A stretch of 64,000 bases of DNA from Vibrio sp. SCSIO 43135. GTDB taxonomy: Bacteria; Pseudomonadota; Gammaproteobacteria; Enterobacterales; Vibrionaceae. The notes beneath the pieces are model-generated. The model did not search any database, had not been told where the DNA came from, and saw nothing but the letters and a program-made list of their open reading frames with translations. Each line of letters begins with the position of its first letter. Position 1 is the first letter of the stretch. Shown here piece after piece: positions 25,893 to 35,776 of this stretch. The DNA is taken from assembly GCF_023716665.1 (NCBI RefSeq), contig NZ_CP071859.1, positions 1,488,001 to 1,552,000 of the forward strand. The letters run 5' to 3'. The position numbers and the translations under genes are program-made.

Positions 25893-25910
25893 TGTGAATG
25901 GAGAAGCACT

Positions 25911-27791
25911 ATGTCTGCTTATCAAACTGAATATCAATGGGCACTAAACGAACCAGAGCAGTTCTGGAAAGCCCAGTCGGAAAAAATTGATTGGTTTACA
26001 GCGCCAAAAACAACGTTACAGCCTGATGAAAATGGTATTGAACGATGGTTCCCCGATGGTGAGCTCAATACTTGTTGGTTAGCTTTGGATTACCATTGTG
26101 CCAACGGTCGAGGAGACAAAACGGCCCTGATTTACGACTCACCGGTAACCAAAACCAAACAGCAATATACATACAAAGAGTTAAAACAGAGAGTAGCCCA
26201 AATCGCTGGAATGTTAGTAGAGCAGGGCGTTGGCATGGGAGATCGAGTCGTGATCTACATGCCGATGATTCCAGAAGCTGCAATGGCGATGTTGGCTTGC
26301 GCACGAATTGGGGCAATTCACTCTGTTGTATTCGGTGGGTTTGCACCCAATGAACTCGCAGTAAGAATTGAAGACGCTGAACCCAAGGTTATTATGACGG
26401 CATCTTGTGGCATTGAAATCAACAAGGTGATTCCATATAAACCTTTAGTTGATAAAGCCGTAATGGATAGCCGATGGAAGCCAGAACAAGTCGTGGTGCT
26501 TCAACGGCCGGAATGTAAAGCGGATTTAAATCAATCTAGAGACCTTGATTGGCATAGCGCCGTACAGCAGGCGCAGCCGCATGATTGTGTTCCGGTGCGT
26601 TCTACACATCCGCTATATATACTCTATACCTCTGGTACCACAGGAAAACCAAAAGGTGTGGTGCGAGATAATGGTGGTCACGCGGTTGCGATGAAGTATT
26701 CCATGGGCACGATCTATAACATGCCCCAAGACGGTGTATTTTGGGCAGCCTCCGATGTCGGTTGGGTTGTGGGCCACTCCTACATTGTCTATGCACCTCT
26801 AATTCATGGTTGCGCTACTGTGCTGTTTGAAGGTAAGCCTGTTCGAACGCCAGATCCGGGTGCTTTCTGGAGAGTGTGTGAAGAGTACAAGGTAGACGTT
26901 CTGTTTTCGGCACCAACGGCATTTCGCGCGATTAAGAAAGAAGACCCAGAAGGTGAACTGCTGTCGGATTACAATTTATCCACTCTCAAAACCATATTCA
27001 TGGCTGGTGAAAGGCTAGATCCTCCAACACTAGAGTGGGTAGAAAGCAAAACAGATAAACCTGTTGTTGACCATTGGTGGCAAACAGAAACTGGTTGGGC
27101 AATTGCCAGTAACCCTACTGGGTTAGAGCTTATGCCGATAAAAGCGGGGTCTGCGACTAAACCAGTGCCAGGTTATCAAGTCGAGATTCTTGATGAGTTG
27201 GGTGAAGCTGCCCAACCCAATCGACAGGGCTTTGTTGCTATTAAGCGTCCTTTGCCGCCGGGCTGCTTGCCAACGGTATGGCGTAATCATGATCGTTTTG
27301 AAAGTGGGTATTTGACGCAGTTTCCTGGGTATTACGTGTCGGGTGATGGTGGGTACCTAGACGAAGACGGTTACTTGTTTATTATGGGGCGTATTGACGA
27401 CGTGATTAACGTTGCTGGGCATAGGTTATCTACTGGTGAAATGGAAGAGATCGTAGGCGGACACCCCGCTATTGCCGAGTGTGCAGTGGTAGGGGTTCAC
27501 GATGACTTGAAAGGGCAGTTACCACTAGGGCTAGTTGTTCTCAAAGACGGTGTAAAAGTCGATGACATAGAGTTAGAGGGGGAGCTAGTCGGCAAGGTGC
27601 GTGAGCAGATCGGAGCGGTAGCTTGTTTTAAGCATGCTCTAGTTGTTGAGCGGTTGCCTAAGACTCGTTCGGGCAAGATTCTGCGTAAAACAATACGACA
27701 GATTGCGGATGGCGAGCAGTACACGGTGCCATCAACGATTGATGACCCAACGAGCCTTGGCGAAATTGAGCGAGTACTCAATGAATCTTAA
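25911..27791 (+). CDS. prpE: Propionyl-CoA synthetase PrpE
   Basis: 626 residues, acyl-adenylate-forming family. Motif A5-type YTSGTTGKPKGVV lies at about residues 241-253, an acetyl/propionyl-CoA synthetase WWQTETGW at about 388-395, and the catalytic lysine region RSGKILR near the C-terminus (Lys589), the usual acylation-controlled residue. It activates propionate with ATP and CoA, feeding PrpC. It is the last gene of the operon, 18 bp after prpF, and is followed by a terminator at 27820. Confidence 0.94.
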   Translation: MSAYQTEYQWALNEPEQFWKAQSEKIDWFTAPKTTLQPDENGIERWFPDGELNTCWLALDYHCANGRGDKTALIYDSPVTKTKQQYTYKELKQRVAQIAGMLVEQGVGMGDRVVIYMPMIPEAAMAMLACARIGAIHSVVFGGFAPNELAVRIEDAEPKVIMTASCGIEINKVIPYKPLVDKAVMDSRWKPEQVVVLQRPECKADLNQSRDLDWHSAVQQAQPHDCVPVRSTHPLYILYTSGTTGKPKGVVRDNGGHAVAMKYSMGTIYNMPQDGVFWAASDVGWVVGHSYIVYAPLIHGCATVLFEGKPVRTPDPGAFWRVCEEYKVDVLFSAPTAFRAIKKEDPEGELLSDYNLSTLKTIFMAGERLDPPTLEWVESKTDKPVVDHWWQTETGWAIASNPTGLELMPIKAGSATKPVPGYQVEILDELGEAAQPNRQGFVAIKRPLPPGCLPTVWRNHDRFESGYLTQFPGYYVSGDGGYLDEDGYLFIMGRIDDVINVAGHRLSTGEMEEIVGGHPAIAECAVVGVHDDLKGQLPLGLVVLKDGVKVDDIELEGELVGKVREQIGAVACFKHALVVERLPKTRSGKILRKTIRQIADGEQYTVPSTIDDPTSLGEIERVLNES

Positions 27792-27819
27792 ATGAAAATT
27801 TGTCAAAAAATATTAACTT

Positions 27820-27845
27820 AGCCCCTATTTGTAGGGGCTTTTTTA
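27820..27845 (+). terminator. Rho-independent terminator of the prp operon
   Basis: AGCCCCTA and TAGGGGCT form an 8-bp stem with the loop TTTG, followed by TTTTTT. It lies 29 bp after prpE. Confidence 0.88.
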
Positions 27846-27902
27846 TTAAAGATTCTATACAATCAAGCCAATTCAATAGTTTATTCGTGAAGCGAATATA
27901 TC

Positions 27903-28376
27903 ATGTCGACGATAGCGATTACTGCAGCTCAAGCTAAAGATCTCGAGACTCTCAACGAGCTGATGTTCGATTTGCATAATGAACACCATCTAGCTTGCCC
28001 TGAACATTTCAAAACGGCGGAAGAGATCGAGCAAGAAAAGAGTATTGCTCGCTACTTGGATGATCCGGAGTGTTTGGTATTAATCGCGAAAGTCGACAAT
28101 AGAGTGATTGGTTTCATTACTGGGCATTTTTGTGAGCTTGTTTCCACAGTCAGCAAACCAATCCCAATGGGGAGTATTGATGAGCTTTATGTTGCTCCCA
28201 AATACCGTCAACATAAAGTGGCACACAGGCTGTGCCGACAGTTGGAACAGCGATTTAAGGAATACGGTGTTCAGCAAGTATTTGTTGAAGTTTGGAACTT
28301 CAATCAAGTAGCGATCGATTTTTATAAACACAGTGGTTTTGAACATCATATTCATTGGCTAAGAAAAGCACTGTAA
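27903..28376 (+). CDS. GNAT-family N-acetyltransferase
   Basis: 157 residues with a single GNAT fold. The core has strand VIGFITGHF, the acceptor strand GSIDELYVAPKYR (about 96-108), a CoA-binding helix and the C-terminal NQVAIDFYKHSGF motif. In the CoA-binding loop the usual Q/RxxGxA appears as RQHKVA, with Lys replacing Gly, a variation compatible with a fold-preserving member. The substrate is unknown. It lies 22 bp upstream of the NUDIX/PAP2-like gene, so the two may share a transcript. Confidence 0.85.
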   Translation: MSTIAITAAQAKDLETLNELMFDLHNEHHLACPEHFKTAEEIEQEKSIARYLDDPECLVLIAKVDNRVIGFITGHFCELVSTVSKPIPMGSIDELYVAPKYRQHKVAHRLCRQLEQRFKEYGVQQVFVEVWNFNQVAIDFYKHSGFEHHIHWLRKAL

Positions 28377-28398
28377 TTATTTGTTTTAAGGTTTTCAC

Positions 28399-29820
28399 GT
28401 GATATCACGACTATTCGTACTGGCAGTTGGATGTATTTCATTACTTTTTTCTACTCTATCCACTGCAAATGAAACTGCTTTACCTGAAGGAATTAAGGGC
28501 TCTCTTTGTATTGTGAGAGCGGATGACCGACTAGTGTTGGTCAACGAAATTCTAACCAAACAGATCTCCCTTCCAGGAGGTACCATTTCTTCTGGTGAAG
28601 ATCCAAAACTGACGGCACAACGAGAAACTTGGGAAGAAACCGGTTTGGTCGTGACGGTCGGTGATGTTCTTGGCTACAGTGAAACCGCAGTCATGTATGA
28701 CTGTGTATCCGACTCCGATGTTATCGCCTACGATTTCAATAATGCATTAGACGCGCACGAATTACCTATTTGGTTTGCACCTCACTATGGTGTTGAAGTC
28801 TCAGGAGCGATGTTACTGGACCCTAGTAAGCTAAAGGATTCTGATTACCGTTACCCTGAGCAGTGGCCTGTAATCAAAGAAATGTACAGCCGTGCGTCAA
28901 ATCAATCGGTAACCTACGTTCCACACCTTATCGATGCTGCCCCTCAACTTAACCAAACGGAGTTGAATTGGATAACCGGACTGCAACAGTGGGTTTCTGG
29001 GGCTCCAGCACCTATCAAATCTACATTGCTGGGGCTTAATCTCGCGTTAAATCAATTAACGCAACCGCTGATGCTTATCTTTTTATTCCCTATATTGTTT
29101 TGGCGTTTTGGCAAGGAATTCACTTACAAAGTCTTTTTTGCCCTAACGGTCACTTCTATTTTGAGCCTAGTGGCTCAGCAAGGGTTTGCTCTGCCAAGGC
29201 CTCATGTTTATATCCCTGCATTGGAGCTCGCGCCAAGTTATGGCTATAGTTTTCCAAGCTTGCCAATTGCTGTTTGGTTTACGGTTGGAACAATTGTTTT
29301 GTTAGCGCTGGAAAAGCTTTCGATTAATCGCTACTCGATGAGTTTTCTAGGGTTGATGTTTTTGGTGGGGTTAACCAAGTTCTACAGTGGTTCAGCGTTT
29401 ATATTGGACATGATTGTTGGAGCGCTACTAGGAGCATTAGTCGCTTGGCATATCATTAGGCTTGAGTCTAAGCCCGATCTCAATGTATCTGAACTATTGA
29501 GCTCTAAAGGTGTGTGGATCGCTTTATCTGCAGGTATGGTAGTGTTAACGGTGATTTGGCCAATTCCGACTTTTACTGCATGGCTGGCTGTTGTTATTAC
29601 GGCGTCGGGTCTGGTGATGACATTTAAGCCGAACGAAACTCAACCTGCTGTACGCGATATAGTCTCGATTGTTGTAGGTCTCTTGTTTATATACCTATTG
29701 ATTAGCTATATCGGCAGCTTCGTCTCTTACAGTGGCATCATGTCGCTAGTAATCGAATCGGTTCGTTACCCAATATTGATGCTGGCATTTGTGTTGCTAA
29801 GTAGAAAGTTCGTCCGCTAA
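28399..29820 (+). CDS. Exported NUDIX hydrolase fused to degenerate PAP2-like membrane domain
   Basis: 473 residues from GTG 28399 (AAGG upstream). Residues 1-23 look like a signal peptide. A complete Nudix box follows (GTISSGE, then seven residues, then RETWEETGL), so the hydrolase domain should be active and periplasmic. From about 190 there are seven or eight hydrophobic helices that align with PAP2 phosphatases (ALPRPHVYIP; FPSLPIAVW; GLTKFYSGSAFILD). The PAP2 catalytic residues are altered: Lys to Gln, PSGH to PSLP, SR to TK and the second His to Ala. So the membrane domain is probably not a phosphatase. Substrate (perhaps a nucleotide or undecaprenyl derivative) unknown. Confidence 0.75.
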   Translation: MISRLFVLAVGCISLLFSTLSTANETALPEGIKGSLCIVRADDRLVLVNEILTKQISLPGGTISSGEDPKLTAQRETWEETGLVVTVGDVLGYSETAVMYDCVSDSDVIAYDFNNALDAHELPIWFAPHYGVEVSGAMLLDPSKLKDSDYRYPEQWPVIKEMYSRASNQSVTYVPHLIDAAPQLNQTELNWITGLQQWVSGAPAPIKSTLLGLNLALNQLTQPLMLIFLFPILFWRFGKEFTYKVFFALTVTSILSLVAQQGFALPRPHVYIPALELAPSYGYSFPSLPIAVWFTVGTIVLLALEKLSINRYSMSFLGLMFLVGLTKFYSGSAFILDMIVGALLGALVAWHIIRLESKPDLNVSELLSSKGVWIALSAGMVVLTVIWPIPTFTAWLAVVITASGLVMTFKPNETQPAVRDIVSIVVGLLFIYLLISYIGSFVSYSGIMSLVIESVRYPILMLAFVLLSRKFVR

Positions 29821-29845
29821 CCAACCTTCATTCATTACCAAAATT

Positions 29846-29875
29846 AAACGCCTCGATTATTGAGGCGTTTTTTCT
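29846..29875 (+). terminator. Rho-independent terminator
   Basis: AAACGCCTC and GAGGCGTTT pair around a 7-nt loop, followed by a T-rich TTTTCT. It ends the NUDIX/PAP2-like transcript. Confidence 0.85.
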
Positions 29876-30066
29876 ATTAGTTGAGCAATCTATTAGCACC
29901 AGTTGTCAGAACTTAAATCGGTCACGCACTTAGCACGATTGAACTAAAAATGAGTTTGATGTTTCTTGTTATTCAAATGTTAAATGTAATAATAGATCCC
30001 TGATTACATTACAAATATGTGCGGTTACACGCTTTCGGCACTGTGAATGATAAGGAAGACAGTCAA

Positions 30067-31236
30067 ATGGCCAAAACGGACTTAGAACGATTCAATCAAG
30101 GAATAGGGGCCTTACTTACTTTAGGCGCTAAAAATCCAGCGATCTACAAAGCTTATTTCGGTGTTCTCGAATGGATGCAGGCACAGCAAGATGTTCCGAG
30201 AGCGAAGGAGACTATTGGCGCAAAGTTAGCGTTAGGTGGATATGCCCTTCATACTGAGAATGCTAAAGCACACCGGAATGCAGTGCGAGGCTACATGTTG
30301 CTGATGGCCACGCGCTACGCCAACACTGATGATCAGCTGGCGACAATAGCCGAGGGACATAAGTCGTATAGTAATGCTCAAAGCACTCAAACAGTGGTCA
30401 ATAAAATTGTAGAAAAGTCGACAGGTATTATTGTTGCTCAAGGTGGTATCGTCGTAATGCCTGAGGTCTATGATGTTGGGCAAGAGAAAGGACTAGCAGG
30501 CGAAGCGTTAACTCGGAATATACGTAAGTCCAGAGATGAAGCGAAGCGCATTATCCAAGCTGGCTTATCTAATATTTCGCTCAAGGATCCAGATGAACAT
30601 ATGAAGCGATGGTTCGGAGCTTTGAGCAATCAGCAAAAAGCACAGTTAAAGCAAAATCTAACCAATATGCTGGATGGGCTGAACTCGAAATCTATTCAGT
30701 TTAAAGTAGCAGTTAAGAAAAAAACGTATGGGACAGCATCCCCCCAAAGTTTTGAAAGTTTGATGCAGCAGCAGTACATCAGAATCAATCTTGGACATTA
30801 CTTCTTCACCAGTTCGGGCGACCATTCAAACCAAACAGTGCATGACCAAGCTTTTTACGACAGAGTGCTAGGTACACATATGGCTTTAAAAGACGAGCGT
30901 GCTGAAGTCCAAAGTCAGTTCTTTAAAGATATTAAGGGGAAATCTTCAGCGGAGGTTGATGTGTTACAGCAAGAATTCGATAGAGCATCGAAAGAGATCA
31001 GAAGAAAAATCAAACAGAATGCTGCGCAACTTCCAACAGAAAATGATTCAATTATTTCGTATGCTGGCGTGGTCGTACACGAGGCCACGCACAATATGAT
31101 AGAAACGGAAGACGTGACGGTCAGTGGACACATGATGTACGGACCTAACTCTTGTTTTTGGCTAGCAGCTCGTCACCCGGACAAGGCACTGAACAACGCG
31201 GACAATTATCGCTTGTACTGTGAATGCTTTCTTTGA
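30067..31236 (+). CDS. M35 (aspzincin) metalloendopeptidase-like protein without signal peptide
   Basis: 389 residues from ATG 30067, preceded by GGAAG at nine bases; the frame extends upstream to a GTG at 30019 without a better site. The first about 330 residues are mostly helical, charged and unrecognised. The C-terminal 52 residues carry HEATH (338-342), then TED as the likely third zinc-ligand aspartate, MMYG, and a NADNYRLYCE ending, the pattern of aspzincin/lysine-specific endopeptidases (family M35). M35 enzymes are usually exported, but there is no Sec signal or lipobox here. It stands alone between two terminated units. Function (protease effector or internal enzyme) is open. Confidence 0.7.
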   Translation: MAKTDLERFNQGIGALLTLGAKNPAIYKAYFGVLEWMQAQQDVPRAKETIGAKLALGGYALHTENAKAHRNAVRGYMLLMATRYANTDDQLATIAEGHKSYSNAQSTQTVVNKIVEKSTGIIVAQGGIVVMPEVYDVGQEKGLAGEALTRNIRKSRDEAKRIIQAGLSNISLKDPDEHMKRWFGALSNQQKAQLKQNLTNMLDGLNSKSIQFKVAVKKKTYGTASPQSFESLMQQQYIRINLGHYFFTSSGDHSNQTVHDQAFYDRVLGTHMALKDERAEVQSQFFKDIKGKSSAEVDVLQQEFDRASKEIRRKIKQNAAQLPTENDSIISYAGVVVHEATHNMIETEDVTVSGHMMYGPNSCFWLAARHPDKALNNADNYRLYCECFL

Positions 31237-31284
31237 TTGGAAGCGGTAAAGGGGTAGGGATACTACCCCTAATTATTTCAAGTA

Positions 31285-32097
31285 TTACTGTTCAGAGAGT
31301 ATGAACTTCTCAATCACCTTCGCTACGCCGTCTTCATCATTAGTTGAGGTGATGTAATTGGCTAGTTGTTTGGTTTCTTCCATTGCATTTTCCATGGCGA
31401 CACCAAGGCCTGCAAACTCAATCATGTGGTTATCATTTTCAGCGTCGCCAACGCAAATGACTTCGTGGGCTTTTATGCCTAAGTGATTGGCGATTGCTTC
31501 GACGGCAATGCCTTTATTGGCATTTAGACTCAGAAACTCTAGAAAAAATGGGGCACTTTGCACCACAGTAAATCGAGACTTAATCTCTTGAGGTATCTTT
31601 GTTACAGCTTGGTTTAGTTTACTTGGTTCACCGACGATCATCGATTTTATAATAGGATGATTGTCTTCGAGCGATTCAAAGTCTAACTCGGTTAGCTCAA
31701 GCTGATTAAATGAAACCTCGAGGTGGGTGTATTCATTGTTGCGAGGGCTAATTAGCCCATGTTCAGTGCTAAAGGCATGAGTAAACAATCCAAATTGTTG
31801 AGCGAGACGAGCAACTTCCTTGGCGGCTTTCCCATCAATAATCTCATTATGAATTACTTGTTGTGTACCTAAGTCTTTCACTAAAGCGCCATTGCAATAA
31901 ACGACAAACTCATCGCTGCCCGCAATGTCGAGTTGATCGAGCTTACTTTGCATTCCCTTAAGTGGCCTTCCAGATGCGAGCACCACCTTTACACCCGCTT
32001 CTCTTGCAGCGGCAATCGCTGCTTGGGTACGTGGAGAAATTTGCTTTTCACTGTTGAGAAGCGTGCCATCCATATCTAATGCAATGAGTTTGTACAT
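31285..32097 (-). CDS. yidA: Cof-type HAD phosphatase, YidA-like
   Basis: 270 residues, the same length as E. coli YidA and with similar sequence through the core. HAD motif I is DMDGTLLN (8-15), motif II ASGRP, motif III a Lys in SANKG-type context (NANKGIAVEA), and motif IV GDAENDNHMIE near the C-terminus. A C2-type cap domain covers the middle. YidA hydrolyses sugar phosphates such as erythrose-4-phosphate in vitro. It is monocistronic and convergent with the M35 gene. Confidence 0.85.
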   Translation of the reverse strand: MYKLIALDMDGTLLNSEKQISPRTQAAIAAAREAGVKVVLASGRPLKGMQSKLDQLDIAGSDEFVVYCNGALVKDLGTQQVIHNEIIDGKAAKEVARLAQQFGLFTHAFSTEHGLISPRNNEYTHLEVSFNQLELTELDFESLEDNHPIIKSMIVGEPSKLNQAVTKIPQEIKSRFTVVQSAPFFLEFLSLNANKGIAVEAIANHLGIKAHEVICVGDAENDNHMIEFAGLGVAMENAMEETKQLANYITSTNDEDGVAKVIEKFILSEQ

Positions 32098-32262
32098 GAC
32101 TTACCTAAACAATTGTTGAAGAGAAATTAGCTTATTGAAATTTATCGGCTAATGCTAGTTGTTAGGTAGCTTTAGACACTTTTGGAGAGGGTTTTGATTT
32201 GACCTTGAGCGACTTGTCATTTAAGGTCTCGTTCCTAATTTAAAAGCTCAGGTTTTACAAAG

Positions 32263-32931
32263 TTGTACAAGATTAATGAAATGTTCGAAACCATTCAGGG
32301 GGAAGGTGTATTTACCGGCGTTCCTTCGGTGTTTGTTCGTCTACAAGAATGCCCTGTGGGATGTGCTTGGTGTGATACTAAGCAGACATGGGAAGCGGAG
32401 CCTGAACAAGAGCGACCATTAAATGAAATCTTAGTAAAAACTGAAGACAGCCCTACGTGGTGTTCGGTCACTGCAGACGAGATCGTAGAACAGTACCGAA
32501 AATCAGGTTTTAATGCGAAGCACATCGTGATTACTGGTGGCGAACCCTGTATTTACGACTTGAAACCACTTTCTGCTGCCTTTGAAGCTATCGGTTGTCA
32601 GTGTCAGATCGAAACGAGCGGTACGTCAGAAGTGCGTACGTCTGACGCAACATGGGTTACGGTGTCACCAAAAGTGGCCATGAAAGGTAAGCTCCCAGTG
32701 CTAGATAGTGCAATGATTCGTGCAAACGAAATTAAGCACCCTGTTGCGACTCAAAAAGACATCGACCATCTAGATGCGCTGTTAGACAAAGCAAACGTGG
32801 GCGAAAGCACTATTATCGCTTTGCAACCAATCAGCCAAAAATCACGAGCAACGCAATTGTGCATCGACACTTGTATCGAGCGAAACTGGCGTCTCTCCAT
32901 CCAAACCCACAAATACTTGAGCATTGCCTAG
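32263..32931 (+). CDS. queE: 7-carboxy-7-deazaguanine synthase QueE
   Basis: 222 residues, radical-SAM family. The cluster motif is CPVGCAWC (Cys30, Cys34, Cys37), then DTKQTW; GGEPC is the SAM-binding GGE region. QueE converts 6-carboxytetrahydropterin to 7-carboxy-7-deazaguanine in queuosine biosynthesis. The start is TTG 32263 (MYKINEMFETIQGEG), as the family N-terminus begins there; an ATG six codons later would remove conserved residues. It is followed by queC after 10 bp. I saw no preQ1 riboswitch upstream. Confidence 0.93.
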   Translation: MYKINEMFETIQGEGVFTGVPSVFVRLQECPVGCAWCDTKQTWEAEPEQERPLNEILVKTEDSPTWCSVTADEIVEQYRKSGFNAKHIVITGGEPCIYDLKPLSAAFEAIGCQCQIETSGTSEVRTSDATWVTVSPKVAMKGKLPVLDSAMIRANEIKHPVATQKDIDHLDALLDKANVGESTIIALQPISQKSRATQLCIDTCIERNWRLSIQTHKYLSIA

Positions 32932-32941
32932 GTAGATTAAG

Positions 32942-33631
32942 ATGAAAAAAGCGGTTGTAGTATTTAGTGGTGGTCAAGATTCGACTACCTGTCTGGTTAA
33001 AGCTCTCAAAGAGTTTGATGAAGTTCATGCGATTACTTTTGATTACGGTCAAAGGCATCGATTAGAAATTGAAGTGGCAGAAAGCCTAGCGAAAGAGCTT
33101 GGTGTAGCCGCACATAAAGTCATGGATGTTACTTTACTTAATGAGTTGGCTATAAGCTCGTTAACACGAGACGATATTCCTGTGTCTCATGAACTTCAAG
33201 ACAACGGGTTACCGAACTCATTTGTACCGGGAAGAAATATTCTATTTCTCACGTTAGCTGGTATCTATGCTTATCAGATTGGTGCAAACTCGGTTATAAC
33301 GGGTGTGTGTGAGACAGATTTTTCTGGCTATCCTGATTGCCGAGATGAGTTTGTTAAAGCAATGAATAACGCTTTGGTCCAAGGCATGGACAGAGACCTT
33401 ACCATCGCTACTCCATTAATGTGGTTAAACAAGGCGGAAACATGGGCGATGGCGGATCATTACGGTGCACTAGACCTAGTGCGTGAGAAAACGCTGACGT
33501 GTTATAACGGACTGATCGGTGATGGCTGTGGTGATTGCCCTTCATGTGATCTACGCCGAGCGGGTTTAGAGGATTATCTAAATAACCGTGAAGCAGTGAT
33601 GGTTGATTACATTAAGAAGTCACAGCCATAG
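32942..33631 (+). CDS. queC: 7-cyano-7-deazaguanine synthase QueC
   Basis: 229 residues. The PP-loop SGGQDSTT is at 9-16 (ATP pyrophosphatase family), and a zinc site is formed by Cys187, Cys196, Cys199 and Cys202 (CGDCPSC). QueC converts carboxy-deazaguanine and ammonia to preQ0, the step after QueE. It is cotranscribed with queE. Its last 20 bp overlap the end of the TPR-GGDEF gene on the other strand. Confidence 0.95.
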   Translation: MKKAVVVFSGGQDSTTCLVKALKEFDEVHAITFDYGQRHRLEIEVAESLAKELGVAAHKVMDVTLLNELAISSLTRDDIPVSHELQDNGLPNSFVPGRNILFLTLAGIYAYQIGANSVITGVCETDFSGYPDCRDEFVKAMNNALVQGMDRDLTIATPLMWLNKAETWAMADHYGALDLVREKTLTCYNGLIGDGCGDCPSCDLRRAGLEDYLNNREAVMVDYIKKSQP

Positions 33632-35570
33632 ACAATGTAATTGGATCTTTGTAAGCATCGACAATACAGTTTCGTCCGTTAGCCTTTGCTTGATATAAGG
33701 CTTGATCCAATATGGCATAAAGTTCATCGAAGTCGCTGAGCGAGCGAGGGGTTGCAATAAAACTCATGCTTGCTGTGATGCTCAGTGACTCCTCTGTTGA
33801 TGTTTCAAATACACAATCCGAGATGCTTTTATGTATTTGTTCGACCCGACTTCGAACATCAATATCTTCTACATTGTGTAGGTAAACAATAAACTCCTCA
33901 CCACCAAGTCTGCCTAGTGCATCTCTGTCTTCTAGTTGCTCGGCAATCGCCTTGGAAATTCTTCTAAGGGCTAAGTCCCCAGTAGGGTGGCCATGCTCAT
34001 CATTCACTTGTTTGAATTTGTCTAAATCTAGCAGTATCAAAACATTATTTCTGTTGAAGTGTCGTGTAGATGGCTGGCTTTTGATATGACGAATAGCAGC
34101 ACCCCGGTTAAAAGCGTTGGTTAAGCTGTCGATACGGGCTCGTGCTTTATTTCGTTTTTGCGAAAAGTAAAGTAAAGCGAGGCAGATCAACAGTGAGAAA
34201 ATCACCAGATTATAAATTAAGCGGTACTGACGAGCTGAGTAAAGTGCATTCTCTTGCTCTAGTGTTTTATTTTTAAGTTGTTCGTACGCTAACTGCTGTT
34301 GAAAATTGTTTTTTTCAATTTGTAACGCTTCGAACGATTTTTGATTCTCAGTGTTTCGAATACCGATTTCACTTTCGCTGTATTGGCGAAAAAAGGCTAA
34401 TGCGCTCTCAAAATCTTTGTTTTGCTCTGCTATGTCTGCCAGCAAGCTGAGCGAGCGCGCACGTAGGCGTTCACTGCCTATTTGCATGGCGAATTGCTGT
34501 GCTTTCTCTGCATAGTCTTTCGCGGGTGAGAGTTGCTGCTGTTGTAAGTATTGTAGGGCCAATACGATGTAGATATCACCACGTAAATTATCATTGTTCT
34601 GAATTTCGGTGAGCTCCAGAGCTCTAAGCAAGTAAGGCAGTCCTTTGTCGAACTGACCATCTTGCACTAGCGCTTTGCCTAAACCGAGATTGACATAGGT
34701 TAGGCCATACTTGTGGTCCTGCATTTTAAGAATTGCGAGCGACTGTTCTAAGTAATCGATCGCTTTAGTGATGTTGTCTTCAGCGAGGTAAACATCTGCC
34801 AAACTGTGGTAAACCTGAGCCTGTTTGAGTGGCTCTGATTTTTGTTCACGGATATCTAGAGATTGGTAAAGATAGGTTTTGGCTTCATTCGTTCGACCGA
34901 GCTCTTTTAACAGCAGGCCAATGTCATTATATAGGCCTGAAGGGTCTACATATTCAGGCATTAGTGACAGTGTTTGCTGATAAGTGTCTAGAGCGGAAGC
35001 GTACTCACCGAGGAACTCCTGATTATTACCAACAATACGGTAGCCTCGATATTTGGGGAACAGGGGAGCTTTTGTATCGTCCAAGCTGCCTCTTAATGCC
35101 GAGCAATAGTATTGAGCTTGGTGATATTGACCTTGTCGATTCAGCAACCGACATAAATGGTATTCGAATAGAGTTCTAGCTTCTAGATTATGGGCTAAGT
35201 TTGCTTCATTCCACAGTTCTTCATAGCTTGAACGAGCTTGCTCGAAGTTAAGCCGTTCTTCGTCGTTAAGTGCAGATATAAATGTGTGTTCTTGCTCTGC
35301 GTAATCACTGTTTCGAATGCTAGCACTTCCATGAAACGGTTGGCCTCTTAAAGTCATGAAACCATGAATCTTGGAACTCACATAGAGCTTTTCAGCACTT
35401 GGTGGTAGTGAAGCATATCTTGACTGCAACATCTGCAGCGCACCAGATTCATCGTTATTTTTTAGCTTATTAGTATAAATCGATTCCCAGTTACCACTCT
35501 CTGCCGCTGTGACGGAAAATGATGACAGCAATGTGAATGAGGCAATAGCAATTTTAAAATGCGATAACAT
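33612..35570 (-). CDS. Periplasmic TPR sensor with GGDEF diguanylate cyclase domain
   Basis: 652 residues from ATG 35570, which begins a signal-like N-terminus ([23 protein letters not shown]); the frame is open upstream to GTG 35600. Residues about 90-400 are tandem TPR repeats, expected in the periplasm. A helical/coiled segment and one transmembrane helix (about 452-470) follow, then a cytoplasmic GGDEF domain. The active-site motif is GGEEF (556-560), so cyclase activity is likely. The inhibitory I-site RxxD is replaced by EDRD, so product feedback is probably absent. It is monocistronic. Confidence 0.88.
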   Translation of the reverse strand: MLSHFKIAIASFTLLSSFSVTAAESGNWESIYTNKLKNNDESGALQMLQSRYASLPPSAEKLYVSSKIHGFMTLRGQPFHGSASIRNSDYAEQEHTFISALNDEERLNFEQARSSYEELWNEANLAHNLEARTLFEYHLCRLLNRQGQYHQAQYYCSALRGSLDDTKAPLFPKYRGYRIVGNNQEFLGEYASALDTYQQTLSLMPEYVDPSGLYNDIGLLLKELGRTNEAKTYLYQSLDIREQKSEPLKQAQVYHSLADVYLAEDNITKAIDYLEQSLAILKMQDHKYGLTYVNLGLGKALVQDGQFDKGLPYLLRALELTEIQNNDNLRGDIYIVLALQYLQQQQLSPAKDYAEKAQQFAMQIGSERLRARSLSLLADIAEQNKDFESALAFFRQYSESEIGIRNTENQKSFEALQIEKNNFQQQLAYEQLKNKTLEQENALYSARQYRLIYNLVIFSLLICLALLYFSQKRNKARARIDSLTNAFNRGAAIRHIKSQPSTRHFNRNNVLILLDLDKFKQVNDEHGHPTGDLALRRISKAIAEQLEDRDALGRLGGEEFIVYLHNVEDIDVRSRVEQIHKSISDCVFETSTEESLSITASMSFIATPRSLSDFDELYAILDQALYQAKANGRNCIVDAYKDPITLSMAVTS

Positions 35571-35730
35571 ACTGAAAGCTCTGAATAAATCTAAGAACAC
35601 AAGACACTATATCTATAAAACTAACAATGAGCTTGGTTCAAATGAACTCACAAGCAAGTTTTGTGAGTTGACTCATAACCGCTGAAACTATGAACAAATT
35701 AGTGCTGATTCAATGAGGTAGAAGATAGAG

Positions 35731-35755
35731 AAACGCCGCTGAAATAGCGGCGTTT
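35731..35755 (-). terminator. Hairpin after the DUF2750 gene
   Basis: AAACGCCGCT and AGCGGCGTTT form a 10-bp perfect stem with a 5-nt loop, 22 bp beyond the DUF2750 stop. No clear T tract follows, so it may act from either side as a weak terminator. Confidence 0.5.
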
Positions 35756-35776
35756 AGAAAGGTATGAGCTATGAAA

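Noticed and set aside
32100..32262. Possible preQ1 riboswitch before queE
   Set aside because: No preQ1 class consensus or pseudoknot pattern could be found by eye.
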